Positions 54,657-63,957 of a DNA stretch of 64,000 nucleotides are shown here, in pieces. How positions within the stretch are numbered: position 1 is the stretch's first letter; every line of letters begins with the position of its first letter. The position numbers and the translations under genes are program-made. The stretch comes from Bacteroidota bacterium (GTDB lineage Bacteria > Bacteroidota > Bacteroidia > B-17B0 > Aurantibacillaceae): positions 116,025-180,024 of the forward strand of contig JACPOC010000002.1 in NCBI GenBank assembly GCA_016185125.1, in the 5' to 3' direction. The notes under the pieces were generated by a model. It was not told the origin of the DNA. It saw nothing but the letters and a program-made list of their open reading frames with translations, and did no database searches.

Positions 54657-55349
54657 ATGAGTAATAAAACCGGCTTACTAACCTCTTCCATCGGCAAAAA
54701 AATTTTAATGGGAATAACGGGTTTATTCCTTATTTCTTTTTTATTGGTGCATTGCTTTATTAACGCACTCATTTTTTTTAATGATGGTGGAGAAACTTTT
54801 AATAAAGGAGCGGAATTTATGGGAACCAATTGGCTCATTCGTACTATGGAAATTGTATTATTCATTGGCATTTTCGCGCATATTTTTCTTGCTTTAAAAT
54901 TAACGTTGGATAACCGTAAAGCCCGCCCAATTGGATATCAACTGGTAAACGGAACCGCTAACAGCACCTGGTACAGCCGCTGGATGGGTTTATTAGGAAC
55001 TTTGATTTTAATGTTCCTGATTATTCATCTTGCGCATTTTTGGGTGCAGAGCCGCTTTACCGATAATCTGGCTCATACCCGAGAGCACATTGTAGGTAAC
55101 CAAATTACCATGTTCGATCGAATGAGCATTGTTTTTTCTGAATTATGGATCGTTGTTTTATATTGTTTGTCTATGGTTTCGTTGGCTTACCATTTGCTTC
55201 ATGGATTTCAGTCAGCATTTCAGAGTCTTGGATTAAATCACAAAAAATACTCTCCGCTTATTAAAACAACAGGCGTGGCATTCTCTATCCTCATCCCTTT
55301 AATTTTTGCTTCCATGCCTTTGGTAATGCACTTTGGAATTATAAAATAA
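54657..55349 (+). CDS. sdhC: Succinate dehydrogenase cytochrome b558 subunit
   Basis: This 230-residue membrane subunit of complex II has about five helices, as in the single-subunit b558 family. HCFINALIFFND, MEIVLFIGIFAHIFLALKL, IIHLAHFWVQS and SLAYHLLHGFQSAFQSLG contain the His residues expected to bind two hemes. It anchors SdhAB and passes electrons to quinone. It is first in the operon, 44 bases before sdhA. Confidence 0.95.
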   Translation: MSNKTGLLTSSIGKKILMGITGLFLISFLLVHCFINALIFFNDGGETFNKGAEFMGTNWLIRTMEIVLFIGIFAHIFLALKLTLDNRKARPIGYQLVNGTANSTWYSRWMGLLGTLILMFLIIHLAHFWVQSRFTDNLAHTREHIVGNQITMFDRMSIVFSELWIVVLYCLSMVSLAYHLLHGFQSAFQSLGLNHKKYSPLIKTTGVAFSILIPLIFASMPLVMHFGIIK

Positions 55350-55393
55350 AAATGCGCATCACTAATTAATTGAATTAAAAAAATTTAAATATT

Positions 55394-57382
55394 ATGGCTT
55401 CTTCCTCAAAATTAAATGCAAAAATTCCCGAAGGAACACTTGAAAACAAGTGGACAAAATACCGCTCAACCGTTCATCTAGTAAACCCGGCTAACAAACG
55501 CAGTTTAGAAATAATAGTAGTAGGATCGGGCTTAGCAGGCTCTTCCGCCGCGGCTTCACTTGCCGAAATGGGTTATAAAGTTAAAGTATTTTGCTTTCAG
55601 GATTCTCCCAGAAGAGCGCATAGCATTGCCGCTCAGGGCGGAGTAAATGCCGCCAAGAATTATCAAAATGATGGCGACAGTGTTTACCGTTTATTTTACG
55701 ATACAATTAAAGGCGGAGATTACAGAGCTCGCGAAGCTAACGTTCACCGCCTTGCCGAAGTTTCAGGAAGCATTATCGATCAGTGCGTGGCGCAAGGTGT
55801 GCCTTTTGCGCGCGAATATGGAGGAACGCTAAGCAACCGTTCATTTGGCGGAACCCAGGTTCAGCGTACATTTTATGCAGCCGGACAAACCGGACAACAG
55901 TTATTATTAGGAGCTTACAGTGCGCTTCAACGCCAGGTAGGCATGGGTGCTGTTCAAATGCTTGCCCGCCATGAAATGATGGATGTGGTAAATATTGACG
56001 GTAAATGCCGCGGTATTATAGCCCGTGATTTGATAACAGGAAAACTAGAAAGACATTTTGCTCACGCGGTTTTATTATGTACCGGCGGTTATGGAAACGT
56101 GTTCTATTTATCAACCAATGCAATGGGATGTAATGTTACAGCTGCATGGAAGGCTCACAAAAAAGGAGCGTTTTTCGGCAATCCGTGTTACACTCAAATT
56201 CATCCAACCTGCATTCCTGTTTCGGGCGATCATCAGTCGAAGTTAACCCTGATGTCTGAATCCTTGCGCAATGACGGAAGGATCTGGGTTCCTAAAAAAC
56301 CAAACGATACACGCAAAGCCAATGAAATTCCTGAAGAAGAAAGAGATTACTATTTAGAGCGTCGCTATCCTGCATTTGGTAATCTGGTTCCGCGCGACGT
56401 AGCAAGCCGTGCAGCTAAAGAACGTTGTGATGCAGGATATGGCGTAGGCACCAGCAAAATGGCTGTTTATTTGGATTTTGCCGCCAATACAGAACGTTAC
56501 GGGAAAATACAAGTGAACAAATTAGGTTTACACAATGTAAGCAAAGAAGAAGTTATCCGATTAGGAAAAGAAGTTGTAAAGGAAAAATATGGTAATCTGT
56601 TTGATATGTATAAACAAATCACAGGCGAAGATCCTTATGAATTACCAATGAGAATTTATCCGGCGGTGCATTATACCATGGGAGGATTATGGGTGGATTA
56701 TAATTTAATGACCACTGTAGAAGGTTTATATGCATTAGGTGAAGCTAATTTTAGCGATCACGGAGCAAACCGTTTAGGAGCTTCGGCTTTAATGCAGGGA
56801 TTAGCGGATGGCTATTTTGTGATTCCCTATACTATTGGAGATTATTTATCAGAAGAGATCCGCACAAAATCTATTCCCACAGATCACGAAGCTTTTGTAA
56901 AAGCAGAAGCAGAGGTACAGGAACGGATCACAAAACTTTTAGCCATAAAAGGAACTAAGTCTGTAGACAATTTTCACAAGCGTTTAGGAAAAATTATGTG
57001 GGACAAATGTGGAATGGCCCGTAACGCTCAAGGTTTACAGGAAGCGATTACCGATATTCAAAATCTTAAAAAAGAGTTTTGGTCAGATGTTCGTGTGCCC
57101 GGCACAGCCAATGAGTTTAATCCTGAACTTGAAAAAGCGCATCGTGTTGCCGATTTTATTGAATTAGGAGAGTTGATGTGTATTGACGCCCTAACACGCA
57201 ACGAAAGCTGTGGTGGCCACTTCCGCGAAGAATACCAAACGCCGGATGGCGAAGCGCTTCGTGATGATGATAATTATGCATACGTGGCGGCATGGCAATA
57301 CATCGCAGACAGCAATTTTGAATTACACAAAGAAGAATTAAAATACGAAAATATTAAGTTAGCGCAGAGAAATTATGCGTAG
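55394..57382 (+). CDS. sdhA: Succinate dehydrogenase flavoprotein subunit
   Basis: This 662-residue FAD protein oxidises succinate. The FAD loop is [17 protein letters not shown] (about residue 40). The His that binds FAD covalently lies in [14 protein letters not shown], and [15 protein letters not shown], MGGLWVD and [18 protein letters not shown] segments are conserved. Length suits the class that pairs with b558 subunits. It is separated from sdhB by the four-helix-bundle element at 57397-57768. Confidence 0.97.
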   Translation: MASSSKLNAKIPEGTLENKWTKYRSTVHLVNPANKRSLEIIVVGSGLAGSSAAASLAEMGYKVKVFCFQDSPRRAHSIAAQGGVNAAKNYQNDGDSVYRLFYDTIKGGDYRAREANVHRLAEVSGSIIDQCVAQGVPFAREYGGTLSNRSFGGTQVQRTFYAAGQTGQQLLLGAYSALQRQVGMGAVQMLARHEMMDVVNIDGKCRGIIARDLITGKLERHFAHAVLLCTGGYGNVFYLSTNAMGCNVTAAWKAHKKGAFFGNPCYTQIHPTCIPVSGDHQSKLTLMSESLRNDGRIWVPKKPNDTRKANEIPEEERDYYLERRYPAFGNLVPRDVASRAAKERCDAGYGVGTSKMAVYLDFAANTERYGKIQVNKLGLHNVSKEEVIRLGKEVVKEKYGNLFDMYKQITGEDPYELPMRIYPAVHYTMGGLWVDYNLMTTVEGLYALGEANFSDHGANRLGASALMQGLADGYFVIPYTIGDYLSEEIRTKSIPTDHEAFVKAEAEVQERITKLLAIKGTKSVDNFHKRLGKIMWDKCGMARNAQGLQEAITDIQNLKKEFWSDVRVPGTANEFNPELEKAHRVADFIELGELMCIDALTRNESCGGHFREEYQTPDGEALRDDDNYAYVAAWQYIADSNFELHKEELKYENIKLAQRNYA

Positions 57383-57396
57383 AGCCTTTAGTTAAT

Positions 57397-57768
57397 AGTT
57401 ATTTGTTAGGATAAATGGGAAATTTAAATTCTTTTGAAGAGTTAGAGTGTTGGAAAGAAGCGGCGTTGTTAAGAAAAGCAATTAGCGCTAAAACTAAATC
57501 TTTTCCAGCAGAAGAAAAATACAGGTTAACTGACCAGCTTATAAGAGCTTCCCGATCAGTAACAGCAAATATTGCCGAGGGTTTTGGAAGATTTCATCAT
57601 CAGGCAAACTCACAATTTTGTAGGGTATCAAGGGGGCTCGTTAACTGAAGTATTAGACCATTTAATTGTTGCGCATGAAGAAAACTATATTTCACAAGAA
57701 GAACTTTACAATTTAAAAAAACAAAAATCAAAGGTGTTAAATAACAAGGCAACTATTAACAAATAACT
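57397..57768. repeat. 12-nt inverted repeat flanking the four-helix-bundle gene
   Basis: AGTTATTTGTTA at 57397-57408 and its exact reverse complement at 57757-57768 enclose the four-helix-bundle gene between sdhA and sdhB. In RNA they could close a long stem-loop around the whole insert. The pairing continues weakly outward (GTTA-type bases), giving a stem of up to 16-18 pairs. Confidence 0.7.
57415..57766 (+). pseudogene. Four-helix-bundle protein (23S rRNA intervening-sequence type), frameshifted
   Basis: The first frame gives LECWKEAALLRKAI, YRLTDQLIRASRSVTANIAEG and FGRF, the standard opening of the four-helix-bundle family first found inside rRNA intervening sequences. It stops at 57648. 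A one-base change in the G5 run near 57630 restores GSLTEVLDHLIVAHEENYIS and the C-terminal helix to 57766. The intact protein would be about 116 residues, as usual. Function in the family is unknown. Lying between sdhA and sdhB inside an inverted repeat, it looks like an inserted cassette. Confidence 0.82.
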
Positions 57769-57794
57769 TATAACTCACTTAAAATATCGTCACA

Positions 57795-58568
57795 ATGAGC
57801 GGACACGGAAATATGAACCTCACCTTAAAAGTGTGGAAACAAAAAAATAAAGACACGAAAGGTAAATTTGAAACCTATCAGGCAAAAGGTATATCTCCGG
57901 ATATGTCTTTTCTTGAAATGTTTGATGTTGTTAATGAGCAATTGATTAGCGGAAATCAGGAACCAATTGCCTTTGATCACGATTGCCGCGAAGGAATTTG
58001 TGGCGCTTGCAGTATGTACATCAATGGCCGTCCGCATGGGCCTAAAGGTGGTGTTACTACCTGCCAGTTGCACATGCGCAGTTTTAAAGATGGTGACACC
58101 ATTGTAGTTGAACCATGGAGAAGTGCTGCATTCCCTGTAATAAAAGACCTTGCCGTTGATCGGTCATCGTTTGACAGAATTATTTCTGCCGGCGGATTTG
58201 TGAGTGTAAATACCGGTAATTCAAAAGACGCGAATAACATTTTAATTAATAAAGATGATGCTGACGAAGCTTTTAACGCCGCGGCTTGCATAGGCTGCGG
58301 AGCGTGTGTGGCGGCTTGTAAAAACAGCAGCGCCATGTTGTTTGTTTCTGCAAAAGTTTCGCAGTTAGCCTTGCTGCCTCAGGGTCAAATTGAAAGATAT
58401 GATCGTGTATTAAACATGGTAAAACAAATGGATGAAGAAGGTTTTGGCAATTGCACCAACACGGGAGCTTGCGAAGCAGAATGCCCTAAATCCATTTCGT
58501 TGGAAAACATCGCGCGGTTAAACAGAGAGTATTCGGCAGCCAAGTTGATGCAGGATAAAGTTAACTAA
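57795..58568 (+). CDS. sdhB: Succinate dehydrogenase iron-sulfur subunit
   Basis: This 257-residue subunit carries electrons from FAD to heme and quinone through three clusters. The [2Fe-2S] ligands are in [15 protein letters not shown]. The [4Fe-4S] and [3Fe-4S] ligands are in [13 protein letters not shown] and [14 protein letters not shown]. The operon order sdhC-sdhA-sdhB is normal apart from the 412-base gap after sdhA. A terminator follows 22 bases after the stop. Confidence 0.97.
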   Translation: MSGHGNMNLTLKVWKQKNKDTKGKFETYQAKGISPDMSFLEMFDVVNEQLISGNQEPIAFDHDCREGICGACSMYINGRPHGPKGGVTTCQLHMRSFKDGDTIVVEPWRSAAFPVIKDLAVDRSSFDRIISAGGFVSVNTGNSKDANNILINKDDADEAFNAAACIGCGACVAACKNSSAMLFVSAKVSQLALLPQGQIERYDRVLNMVKQMDEEGFGNCTNTGACEAECPKSISLENIARLNREYSAAKLMQDKVN

Positions 58569-58590
58569 TTTCAATTTTTATGATGAGAAA

Positions 58591-58619
58591 GCCGCTATAT
58601 TAAATGAGTGGCTTTTTTT
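58591..58619 (+). terminator. Rho-independent terminator after sdhB
   Basis: The stem GCCGCT / AGTGGC (one G-T pair), with a ten-base loop, is followed by seven Ts. It ends the sdh operon; dprA converges from the right. Confidence 0.75.
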
Positions 58620-58644
58620 GAAATAGTTTTACGGTTATACAAAT

Positions 58645-59754
58645 TTAAATCCGCTCATACATTTTCCCCGGCTTACTTTTAATAATATTAGAAAACTCCA
58701 TTTGAAGAAGCAATCCTGCTATTTTACTTATCGGCATTTGTGTAGAATGACAAAATTCATCCATGTGAATCTCGGTTTTCGTTTCAAATGCTTTTAAAAT
58801 TAACTTTTCTTCATCACTTAAATTAATTAATAAGGCCGTTTGCTTAGAGTGATCTTTTTTGTTTTCTTTTTCTTCCCATTGCATGGCGTATAAAAGATCA
58901 GCAGCGTTTTCTATTAATCCTGCTTTGTTTTGTTTTATCAATCCATTACTACCTTCCGCTAACACATCTCCGGCCTTTCCCGGAAAAGCGAATACATCTT
59001 TATTATAACTGCTTGCAATAGTGGCTGTAATTAAGCTTCCTCCCTGTCGTTTACTTTCAATCACCACCAGTGCATCGCATAAGCCCGCTACTATTCTGTT
59101 TCTTTTAGGAAAATTAACTGCGTCCGGATTTGTTCCGCTCATAAAATCAGTTAGCAATCCTCCCTGTGAAATCATTTTTTTGGCAATGTTATCATGAAGC
59201 TGTGGATAAATTCTATCCAAACCATGAGCCAAAACACCCACCGTTTCCAAACCTTCATCAAGTGCGGTTTTGTGTGCAAGCACGTCCACCCCGTAAGCAA
59301 GTCCGCTTAATATAATTGCATTGCTTGATTTAAGATCTTCAATAAGTTGTTTTGTTTTTTCCTTTCCATATTCACTCGGCTTTCTGGTTCCCACTACCGA
59401 AACTATTTTTTCTTTGTTCAAATCGGCATTTCCTTTGTAATAAAGCATAATCGGACTATCGCTGCAATATTTTAAACGCTGCGGATAATTTTCATTGCTA
59501 AAAAACAAAGGAGTAATCTTAAATTTTTCAATAAACTCCATTTCTTTTTCTGCACGAATGAGAACGTTACGGCTGTTAACGATCGATTGGGCCAGATAAG
59601 TGCCAATGCCGGGAATTTTAAGCAGATGTGCCTTTTTTTGTTTAAAAACTTCAGCCGAACTTCCGCAATAAGCTAAAAGATTTTTCGCATTAATATCGCC
59701 AATTCCTTCTATTAAAGTTAAGCCTATTTGATAAAGAAGTTCATTGCGGTTCAT
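58645..59754 (-). CDS. dprA: DNA-processing protein DprA
   Basis: The 369-residue protein loads RecA on incoming single-stranded DNA during natural transformation. An N-terminal helix-hairpin-helix (about 35-65) precedes the Rossmann core with GTRKPSEYG, SGLAYGVDVLAHK, GLDRIYP and FPKRNRIVAGL. A C-terminal winged-helix domain (about 305-369) follows. dprA is widespread, so it does not prove competence. It is divergent from the TonB receptor gene. A DnaA-box-like TGTGGATAA occurs inside it by chance. Confidence 0.95.
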   Translation of the reverse strand: MNRNELLYQIGLTLIEGIGDINAKNLLAYCGSSAEVFKQKKAHLLKIPGIGTYLAQSIVNSRNVLIRAEKEMEFIEKFKITPLFFSNENYPQRLKYCSDSPIMLYYKGNADLNKEKIVSVVGTRKPSEYGKEKTKQLIEDLKSSNAIILSGLAYGVDVLAHKTALDEGLETVGVLAHGLDRIYPQLHDNIAKKMISQGGLLTDFMSGTNPDAVNFPKRNRIVAGLCDALVVIESKRQGGSLITATIASSYNKDVFAFPGKAGDVLAEGSNGLIKQNKAGLIENAADLLYAMQWEEKENKKDHSKQTALLINLSDEEKLILKAFETKTEIHMDEFCHSTQMPISKIAGLLLQMEFSNIIKSKPGKMYERI

Positions 59755-59802
59755 TAATAATTTTTTAAAATAAAATTTGCTTGATTATCTTGCGAAAGTA
59801 AC

Positions 59803-62172
59803 ATGAACAAATTTACGACTAAACTCATATTGGCCCTTGCTCTGTTTTGTAGCATTTTAAAAGCGCAAACAGTTAACGGCGTGGTAAGCGGCAAGGTAAC
59901 AGACTCCGCAACTCAAGAAGCACTTGCGGGAGCTGTTATTAACCTTGATCCTAAAACTGCTATAATTACCGATGCAGACGGCTTCTATAAGTTTAATTTA
60001 CCCGAGGGAGAATATAATTTGGCTTGCGCACTTTTTGGCTATAAAACATACAGTGTAAATTTTAATGTCAAATCAGCTGAAAACAAAATTTTAAATATTG
60101 TATTGTTAGAAAGCAATACAGCGCTGGACGAAGTGGTAGTAAGCGCAGGAAAATATGAACAAAAGTTGAGTGATGTAACGGTAAGTATGGATATAATAAA
60201 AAACACTTTAATTGAGAATAAAAATACCACTTCGCTTGAATATATTATGAATCAGGTGCCGGGGGTTACGGTAGCTGACGGACAAGCAAGCATAAGAGGC
60301 GGCAGCGGTTTTAGTTACGGAGCGGGCAGCCGGGTTTTAATGCTGGTTGATGAAATGCCCATGATAAGCGCAGATGCGGGAGATATAAAATGGAACTATT
60401 TACCTTTGGAAAATTTGGATCAGGTAGAAGTTATAAAAGGAGCTTCTTCGGCACTCTTTGGTTCAAGCGCGTTAAATGGTGTTATTAATTTACGAACTGC
60501 TTATGCACAAGATAAACCGCAAACTAAACTTATAACTTTTTACGGAAGCTATGATGCGCCCAGACACACTTACAAATGGTGGAAAAAAAGCAGCCTAAGA
60601 CAAAGCGGCATTAATTTTTCACATGCACAAAAAATAGGGAATTTGGATTTTGTGATAGGTGGCCATAAATTTACCGATGATGGATTTCGTATGCTTGAAA
60701 CAGAGGATCGCTCAAGATTTAATAATAATCTAAGGTATAATTTTAAAAAACTACCAGGATTATCTGTTGGAGTTAATACTAATATGATGAATACTAAAGG
60801 AGGATTATTTTTTCTTTGGCAGAATTATGACTCCGCGTATATACCGCAGGGGCGAACCATTCAGCGCTATAATAATAACCGTTTTAATGTTGATCCATAC
60901 ATAACTTTTTATAAAGGCACCAACAAGTTCAGCCTTCGTAACCGTTACTTTAAAACAGTAAACTCAAATGATAAGGGTCAGGGAAGTTATGCCGAATTAT
61001 ACTACTCTGAATTTCAATACCAAAAACGATTTATTAATGGATTGAACATTACAGTGGGCGCGGTGTATATGCAACAACAAATATTGGGCGATTCACTTTA
61101 TGGAAGACATAGCGGAAACAACCGCGCCGGCTATATACAAGCGGATAGGAAGTTTTTTGATAAACTAACGGTTTCCGTGGGTGTACGCGGTGAGTTTTAT
61201 CAATTAGACACTGCAAAAACAACGGGATATCTTTTCCCACAAAATCAAAAAGGAAAACTTCCCTTTCAGCCCGTTACTCGCATTGGTTTAAATTATCAGG
61301 CGGCCCCATTTACATTTTTACGCGCTTCCTATGGGCAGGGTTACCGCTTTCCAACAGTAGCTGAAAAATTTGTGAGTACTGCGGTAAGCGCATTAAAAAT
61401 TTATCCTAATCCAAATTTACAGCCCGAACGAGCTTTTAGTGCAGAATTAGGGATAAAACAAGGATTCAAAATTTCAGGATTTAAAGGGTTTTTTGATGTA
61501 GCCGCTTTTTATACAGAGTATACGAACATGATTGAATTTGTTTTTGACATTTATAAACCCGGAGGAACAACGGGTGTATTTTACCTTGACCAGCCTTTTG
61601 CGGGTTTCAAATCGCAAAACATAGGCCGTGCGCAAATCAGCGGGTTTGAAACCTCCTTAACAGGCAATGGTAAATTGGGACCCGTGAATGTTACCATTCT
61701 TTCAGGCTACACTTATATTTATCCGGTAAATCCTAATTTTAATGCTGTTAAAGATACATTAGGTCTTCCGAATGTAAATATTTTAAAATACCGCAGCCGG
61801 CATGTTTTAAAAAACGATATTCAGTTGGATTACAAATTCATTTCATTAGGATACAGTTGCCGCTATCAAAGCAAAGTTGAGAATATTGATCGTCGGTTTG
61901 TTCAAAGTATTTTACATGAATACAATGATATAAATAACGGTGTTAATTGGGATGAAATTGATGCAACTTATATCCTTCCCGGATTAAAACAAAATTTTGG
62001 AGCCTTTCAAAAAAGCTTTTGGGTACATGACGCTAGAATTTCTTTTAACCTTAACGCCAACATTAAGTTTTCCTTTATCATCAATAATTTTACTAATGCT
62101 GAATATCAAAACCGGCCCGGAGATGTGCGCCCACCCACTCAATACGTTTTTCAATTAGCTATAAAGCTGTAA
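59803..62172 (+). CDS. TonB-dependent outer-membrane receptor
   Basis: The 789-residue protein has a signal peptide (to about 22), a carboxypeptidase-regulatory-like domain (about 25-110; GKVTDSATQEALAGA), a plug (about 115-225; VTVADGQASIRGGSGF, GSSALNGVINLRT) and a 22-strand barrel to the C-terminal FQLAIKL. It imports a ligand with TonB energy. There is no SusD partner, so glycan uptake in a classical PUL is unlikely; a siderophore, cobalamin or metal is possible. It is followed 45 bases later by the nuclease/phosphatase gene. Confidence 0.93.
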   Translation: MNKFTTKLILALALFCSILKAQTVNGVVSGKVTDSATQEALAGAVINLDPKTAIITDADGFYKFNLPEGEYNLACALFGYKTYSVNFNVKSAENKILNIVLLESNTALDEVVVSAGKYEQKLSDVTVSMDIIKNTLIENKNTTSLEYIMNQVPGVTVADGQASIRGGSGFSYGAGSRVLMLVDEMPMISADAGDIKWNYLPLENLDQVEVIKGASSALFGSSALNGVINLRTAYAQDKPQTKLITFYGSYDAPRHTYKWWKKSSLRQSGINFSHAQKIGNLDFVIGGHKFTDDGFRMLETEDRSRFNNNLRYNFKKLPGLSVGVNTNMMNTKGGLFFLWQNYDSAYIPQGRTIQRYNNNRFNVDPYITFYKGTNKFSLRNRYFKTVNSNDKGQGSYAELYYSEFQYQKRFINGLNITVGAVYMQQQILGDSLYGRHSGNNRAGYIQADRKFFDKLTVSVGVRGEFYQLDTAKTTGYLFPQNQKGKLPFQPVTRIGLNYQAAPFTFLRASYGQGYRFPTVAEKFVSTAVSALKIYPNPNLQPERAFSAELGIKQGFKISGFKGFFDVAAFYTEYTNMIEFVFDIYKPGGTTGVFYLDQPFAGFKSQNIGRAQISGFETSLTGNGKLGPVNVTILSGYTYIYPVNPNFNAVKDTLGLPNVNILKYRSRHVLKNDIQLDYKFISLGYSCRYQSKVENIDRRFVQSILHEYNDINNGVNWDEIDATYILPGLKQNFGAFQKSFWVHDARISFNLNANIKFSFIINNFTNAEYQNRPGDVRPPTQYVFQLAIKL

Positions 62173-62217
62173 AATGAATCGCCGTATTTTATTTTTTTAC
62201 TTATAATTTTTACCAAC

Positions 62218-63189
62218 ATGAATATGTTCTCACAAAAAAACCTTACGGTAATGTTTTATAATGTAGAAAACTTTTTTGATTATACAGACAATCCAAAAAC
62301 ACAGGATGAAGAATTTCTGCCCGCCTCCGAAAAAAAATGGGATCATTTTAAATACCAAAATAAAATAAATCGCATTTCGCAAGTGATAGATTCCTCCGTA
62401 ACGGGAATAGATCTTCCGGCGCTGGTGGGTTTTTGTGAAATAGAAAATAATCAGGTGATAAAAGATCTGATTTCGAAAAGTAAACTCAAATCTAAGCCCT
62501 ACGAATCTCTTTGCACCACAGGCCTTGACTCACGGGGAATTAACGTGGGGCTGATGTACGATAAAAATATATTTGACCTTATTGATTCGGAAGAATTAAA
62601 CGCCATTTATCCAGTACTTCCTGATAACAAAACCCGAAATATTTTATATGTTACTCTTAAGTTTAAAGCTACTGAAGAGCTAATTTATGTTTTTGTAAAT
62701 CATTGGCCAAGCCGGCGCGAAGGTGAAAAAGAAACAGAACCACGCCGTATGCATGCGGCAAAAGTGGTGCGTACTAAAATTGATGAGTTACTAAAAAAAA
62801 ACCAAGAGGTTAAAGTTATTGTAATGGGCGATTTCAACGACACTCCAAAAAATAAATCAGTATTTAATATATTAAAAGCAAACGGAACACCCAAAGCACA
62901 TTTAGGTGAGTTGTTAAATCCTTATATTATCTATGAAAATAATGGTGAAGGAACTCATATTAATAATGGCGAGTGGCATGTATTTGATAGTATAATTCTA
63001 TCGGGTGGCTTTTTGCTTAATAAAAAACTAAACTATAAAACCAATAACGCTTTTATTTTAAAAAAGGACTTCTTACTTTTTAAAGATTATAATACCGGTT
63101 TTATAAAACCTAACCGCACTTATGGAGGTGTAAAATATTTTAACGGGTACAGCGATCATTTGGCGGTATATTTAAAACTAGATTATTAA
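62218..63189 (+). CDS. Endonuclease/exonuclease/phosphatase family protein
   Basis: The 323-residue DNase I-fold protein has the active-site motifs in order: MFYNVENFFD, GFCEIEN, VNHWPSRR, GDFNDTP and YSDHLAVYLK. Relatives cut DNA or hydrolyse phosphoesters and are often exported. Here the ATG at 62218 lies inside what looks like a signal peptide. A start at 62174 (NRRILFF) joins it in phase only if the T7 run at 62192-62198 had one more T. So the N terminus is probably misread or frameshifted, and the true product is an exported enzyme. Confidence 0.85.
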   Translation: MNMFSQKNLTVMFYNVENFFDYTDNPKTQDEEFLPASEKKWDHFKYQNKINRISQVIDSSVTGIDLPALVGFCEIENNQVIKDLISKSKLKSKPYESLCTTGLDSRGINVGLMYDKNIFDLIDSEELNAIYPVLPDNKTRNILYVTLKFKATEELIYVFVNHWPSRREGEKETEPRRMHAAKVVRTKIDELLKKNQEVKVIVMGDFNDTPKNKSVFNILKANGTPKAHLGELLNPYIIYENNGEGTHINNGEWHVFDSIILSGGFLLNKKLNYKTNNAFILKKDFLLFKDYNTGFIKPNRTYGGVKYFNGYSDHLAVYLKLDY

Positions 63190-63191
63190 AT

Positions 63192-63872
63192 TTATCTGCT
63201 AAGCATTACAAATGCGCTCCAGTAAAACGGTTCTTTATATTTTATTTTAAGTTGCTTAATAGCATTGTTAAAAGCCCGTTGTTTATTTCCGCTTTTTGCA
63301 TAATTGGTATAGAACAATGTCATCAATTCCATAGTGCCTTCATCGCTAACACCCCACAAGCTCATAATAATGCTTTTGGCGCCGGCTATTAAAAAAGCGC
63401 GCTGCAATCCGTAAACTCCTTCGCCTTGCCTTACACTGCCAAGGCCGGTTTCGCATGCACTTAACACTACCAGATCTGTATTATCAAGGTTTAAATTCAT
63501 AGCCTCATACGCAGTTAAAACACCGTTCTCGGCATTAAACGCCGCATGGTATTCCGGATCAAACACGTTTTCGCAAGCGGCAAGCAACACACCACTGCGC
63601 AAAAGCGGATTTTCTTTGGCCGCTTCCACATCCACTCCAAGCACTTTTGTTGTTTCAACCTGATCAACATCCGCTAAAAAATACCCGTGAGTAGCAATGT
63701 GCAATATGCTTGGAGAATTAAGTTGTTTAACGCTGAGTTCGGTAGCGTCTTTTCCATACAAAGCAGTGGTTTTAACTTTATACCCTACAAGGAGTTTTGC
63801 AATATTTTTCACCTCTGCTTCGGTTCCGGGTAATTGAGCCACTACCTCCCGTGAACCATATAAAGTATCCAT
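63192..63872 (-). pseudogene. CHAT-domain protein, C-terminal fragment
   Basis: The 226 residues form a complete CHAT (caspase HetF associated with TPR) domain: VVAQLPGTEAEV, ATHGYF with catalytic His62, and VVLSACETGLG with Cys140, ending in YWSAFVML. CHAT proteins are caspase-like peptidases and in Bacteroidota usually follow a long block of TPRs of several hundred residues. Here the frame opens just before the domain and nothing TPR-like precedes it; the adjacent DNA looks like an insertion element. It is therefore a truncated gene or possibly a stand-alone CHAT protein. Its stop lies two bases from the converging nuclease gene. Confidence 0.7.
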
Positions 63873-63886
63873 GTAATTAATAAGTA

Positions 63887-63957
63887 AAGCCTTAGTTAGA
63901 GTGAGTAGTCACATAGCTACAATAAAATAATAATTTTATAACTCAAAACTAAGGCTT
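63887..63957. repeat. 11-bp inverted repeat next to the terminal ORF
   Basis: AAGCCTTAGTT at 63887-63897 pairs exactly with AACTAAGGCTT at 63947-63957, with 49 bases between. A smaller hairpin (GTGA/TCAC, 63901-63912) lies inside. The right arm ends directly before the ATG at 63958. It may be the end or leader of an insertion element. Confidence 0.5.

Noticed and set aside
54428..54871. 147-residue minus-strand frame across the sdhC start
   Set aside because: It overlaps the sdh promoter and the sdhC N terminus and has no family features.
59201..59209. TGTGGATAA, a perfect DnaA box
   Set aside because: Single copy inside the dprA coding region with no neighbouring boxes; such 9-mers occur by chance.
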